From Bacillota bacterium (GTDB lineage Bacteria; Bacillota; Dethiobacteria; Dethiobacterales; Dethiobacteraceae): a stretch of DNA of 5,418 nt. The stretch covers positions 1 to 5,418 of the forward strand of contig QLUI01000139.1 of NCBI GenBank assembly GCA_018725345.1. The letters are read 5' to 3'. Positions 4,909 to 5,418 of the stretch are shown one piece after another (position 1 is the stretch's first letter; each line of letters opens with the position of its first letter). The notes below the pieces were generated by a model. The model worked only from the letters and a program-made list of their open reading frames with translations, was not told the DNA's origin and searched no databases. The position numbers and the translations under genes were made by a program.

Positions 4909-5418
4909 CTACTGCTCTAGCTCCTTTTGCATCTTTAAAAGTTCTTCTTTGTCCAGACCGGTGATCCTCATGACAAACTCCAGGGACGCGCCTTCTTTTA
5001 GAGCCGTCAAGGCGACATCCCTCGCTTTTGCTTTTATGCCTTCTTCTCTGCCTTTTTCGTGATAAGACGTGGTGATCTCCATGTAATACTTCACCTCCTC
5101 GGGGTTTAGTTCACGGGGCAGACGTTGCCGGTATTCTTCCTCTTCCGCCTTGTTCAGCCTTAGATAGGTTTCAAAAAAGGCGGTCAGCAGGGTATTCCGA
5201 GCCAAGTCCAGCCGCATATTGGCCAGCATCCGGGTAAATTCAATTTTAACGGTTACTCTTTCCTCTTTGCTATAGTTCATCTTACTCATCAGGGCGGCGG
5301 CAGCGGGGTTGCCGCTTTGGACGTACTTCCGCCAGGGTTCTTTCTTGAGCTGCACTTTGAGAAAGCGAAATTCCAAGACATCCAGGAAGGAGAAACCGAT
5401 CCGGAAGTAATCTTCTTC
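4909..5418 (-). CDS. Rpn-family (PD-(D/E)XK nuclease/putative transposase) protein, C-terminal part
   Basis: The frame is open from the right edge for 169 codons to TAG at 4909-4911, so the true start lies outside. A TTG at 5374-5376 is not a likely start because coding continues upstream (DYFRIGFSFLDVLEF). The visible part fits the C-terminal region of Rpn/YhgA-like proteins common in clostridia and cyanobacteria: FLKVQLKKEPWRKYV, then NPAAAALMSKMNYSKEERV, LANMRLDLARNTLLTAFFETYLRLN, an acidic stretch EEEEYRQRLP, and MEITTSYHEKGREEGIKAKA. It ends in a charged helical tail (GLDKEELLKMQKELEQ). In the family, an N-terminal nuclease-fold domain (here outside the window) is linked to DNA cleavage and recombination. 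Gly-Arg/Lys-Glu-rich repeats of the tail are short here. Function in this host is unknown. Confidence 0.8.
   Translation of the reverse strand, partial: EEDYFRIGFSFLDVLEFRFLKVQLKKEPWRKYVQSGNPAAAALMSKMNYSKEERVTVKIEFTRMLANMRLDLARNTLLTAFFETYLRLNKAEEEEYRQRLPRELNPEEVKYYMEITTSYHEKGREEGIKAKARDVALTALKEGASLEFVMRITGLDKEELLKMQKELEQ

Noticed and set aside
1..5418. CRISPR array, tRNA or rRNA
   Set aside because: No regularly spaced identical short repeats and no tRNA cloverleaf or rRNA sequence seen. The only regular repeat is the coding 150-bp array.

Overview
The window looks like an accessory, decaying stretch of a Firmicutes chromosome, probably a Peptococcaceae/Desulfotomaculum/Pelotomaculum-type clostridium. 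I infer this from the strong AGGAGG ribosome binding sites, a RecD2-type (not RecBCD-type) helicase, an Rpn-family protein of the kind common in these genomes, a Big2/RCC1 lipoprotein and a bacterial group II intron. No taxonomic marker is present, so the assignment is an inference. All recognisable genes read on the minus strand.

Layout from left to right. (1) 1-747: the 5' part of a group II intron read on the minus strand. It begins with the canonical GTGCGAC at 747 and runs off the left edge inside a probable intron-encoded ORF that starts at 157. The intron sits 18 nt behind the stop codon of the next gene. (2) 766-2160: a 464-aa lipoprotein with one Big2 Ig-like domain and seven RCC1-type propeller repeats. 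(3) 2380-2993: a two-gene toxin-antitoxin operon, a ribbon-helix-helix antitoxin followed by a PIN-domain (VapC-like) toxin. It has a near-consensus sigma-A promoter whose spacer and -10 box are overlaid by GATATA repeats. (4) 3064-3217: a non-coding stretch with small hairpins. (5) 3218-3362: a second copy of the first 145 nt of the same intron family, in the opposite orientation to the first. (6) 3363-4808: a wrecked recD2 helicase gene. Its N-terminal 133 codons (4410-4808) are separated from its C-terminal half (3363-4223) by about 185 nt of foreign sequence that replaces the Walker A region. The C-terminal half carries three apparent +1 shifts, and its last codons abut the intron fragment. 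(7) 4909-5418: the C-terminal part of an Rpn-family protein, cut by the right edge.

The most notable architecture is that two inverted copies of a group II intron 5' end (605-747 and 3218-3362) bracket a 2.47-kb segment carrying the lipoprotein gene and the toxin-antitoxin pair. The two copies differ mainly inside one hairpin loop while the stem still pairs, which is what a structured RNA would show. I do not see a clearly new biological system. The parts most worth a second look are the intron-bracketed segment, the unexplained insert inside recD2 with its 11-bp inverted repeat, and the toxin-antitoxin control region.
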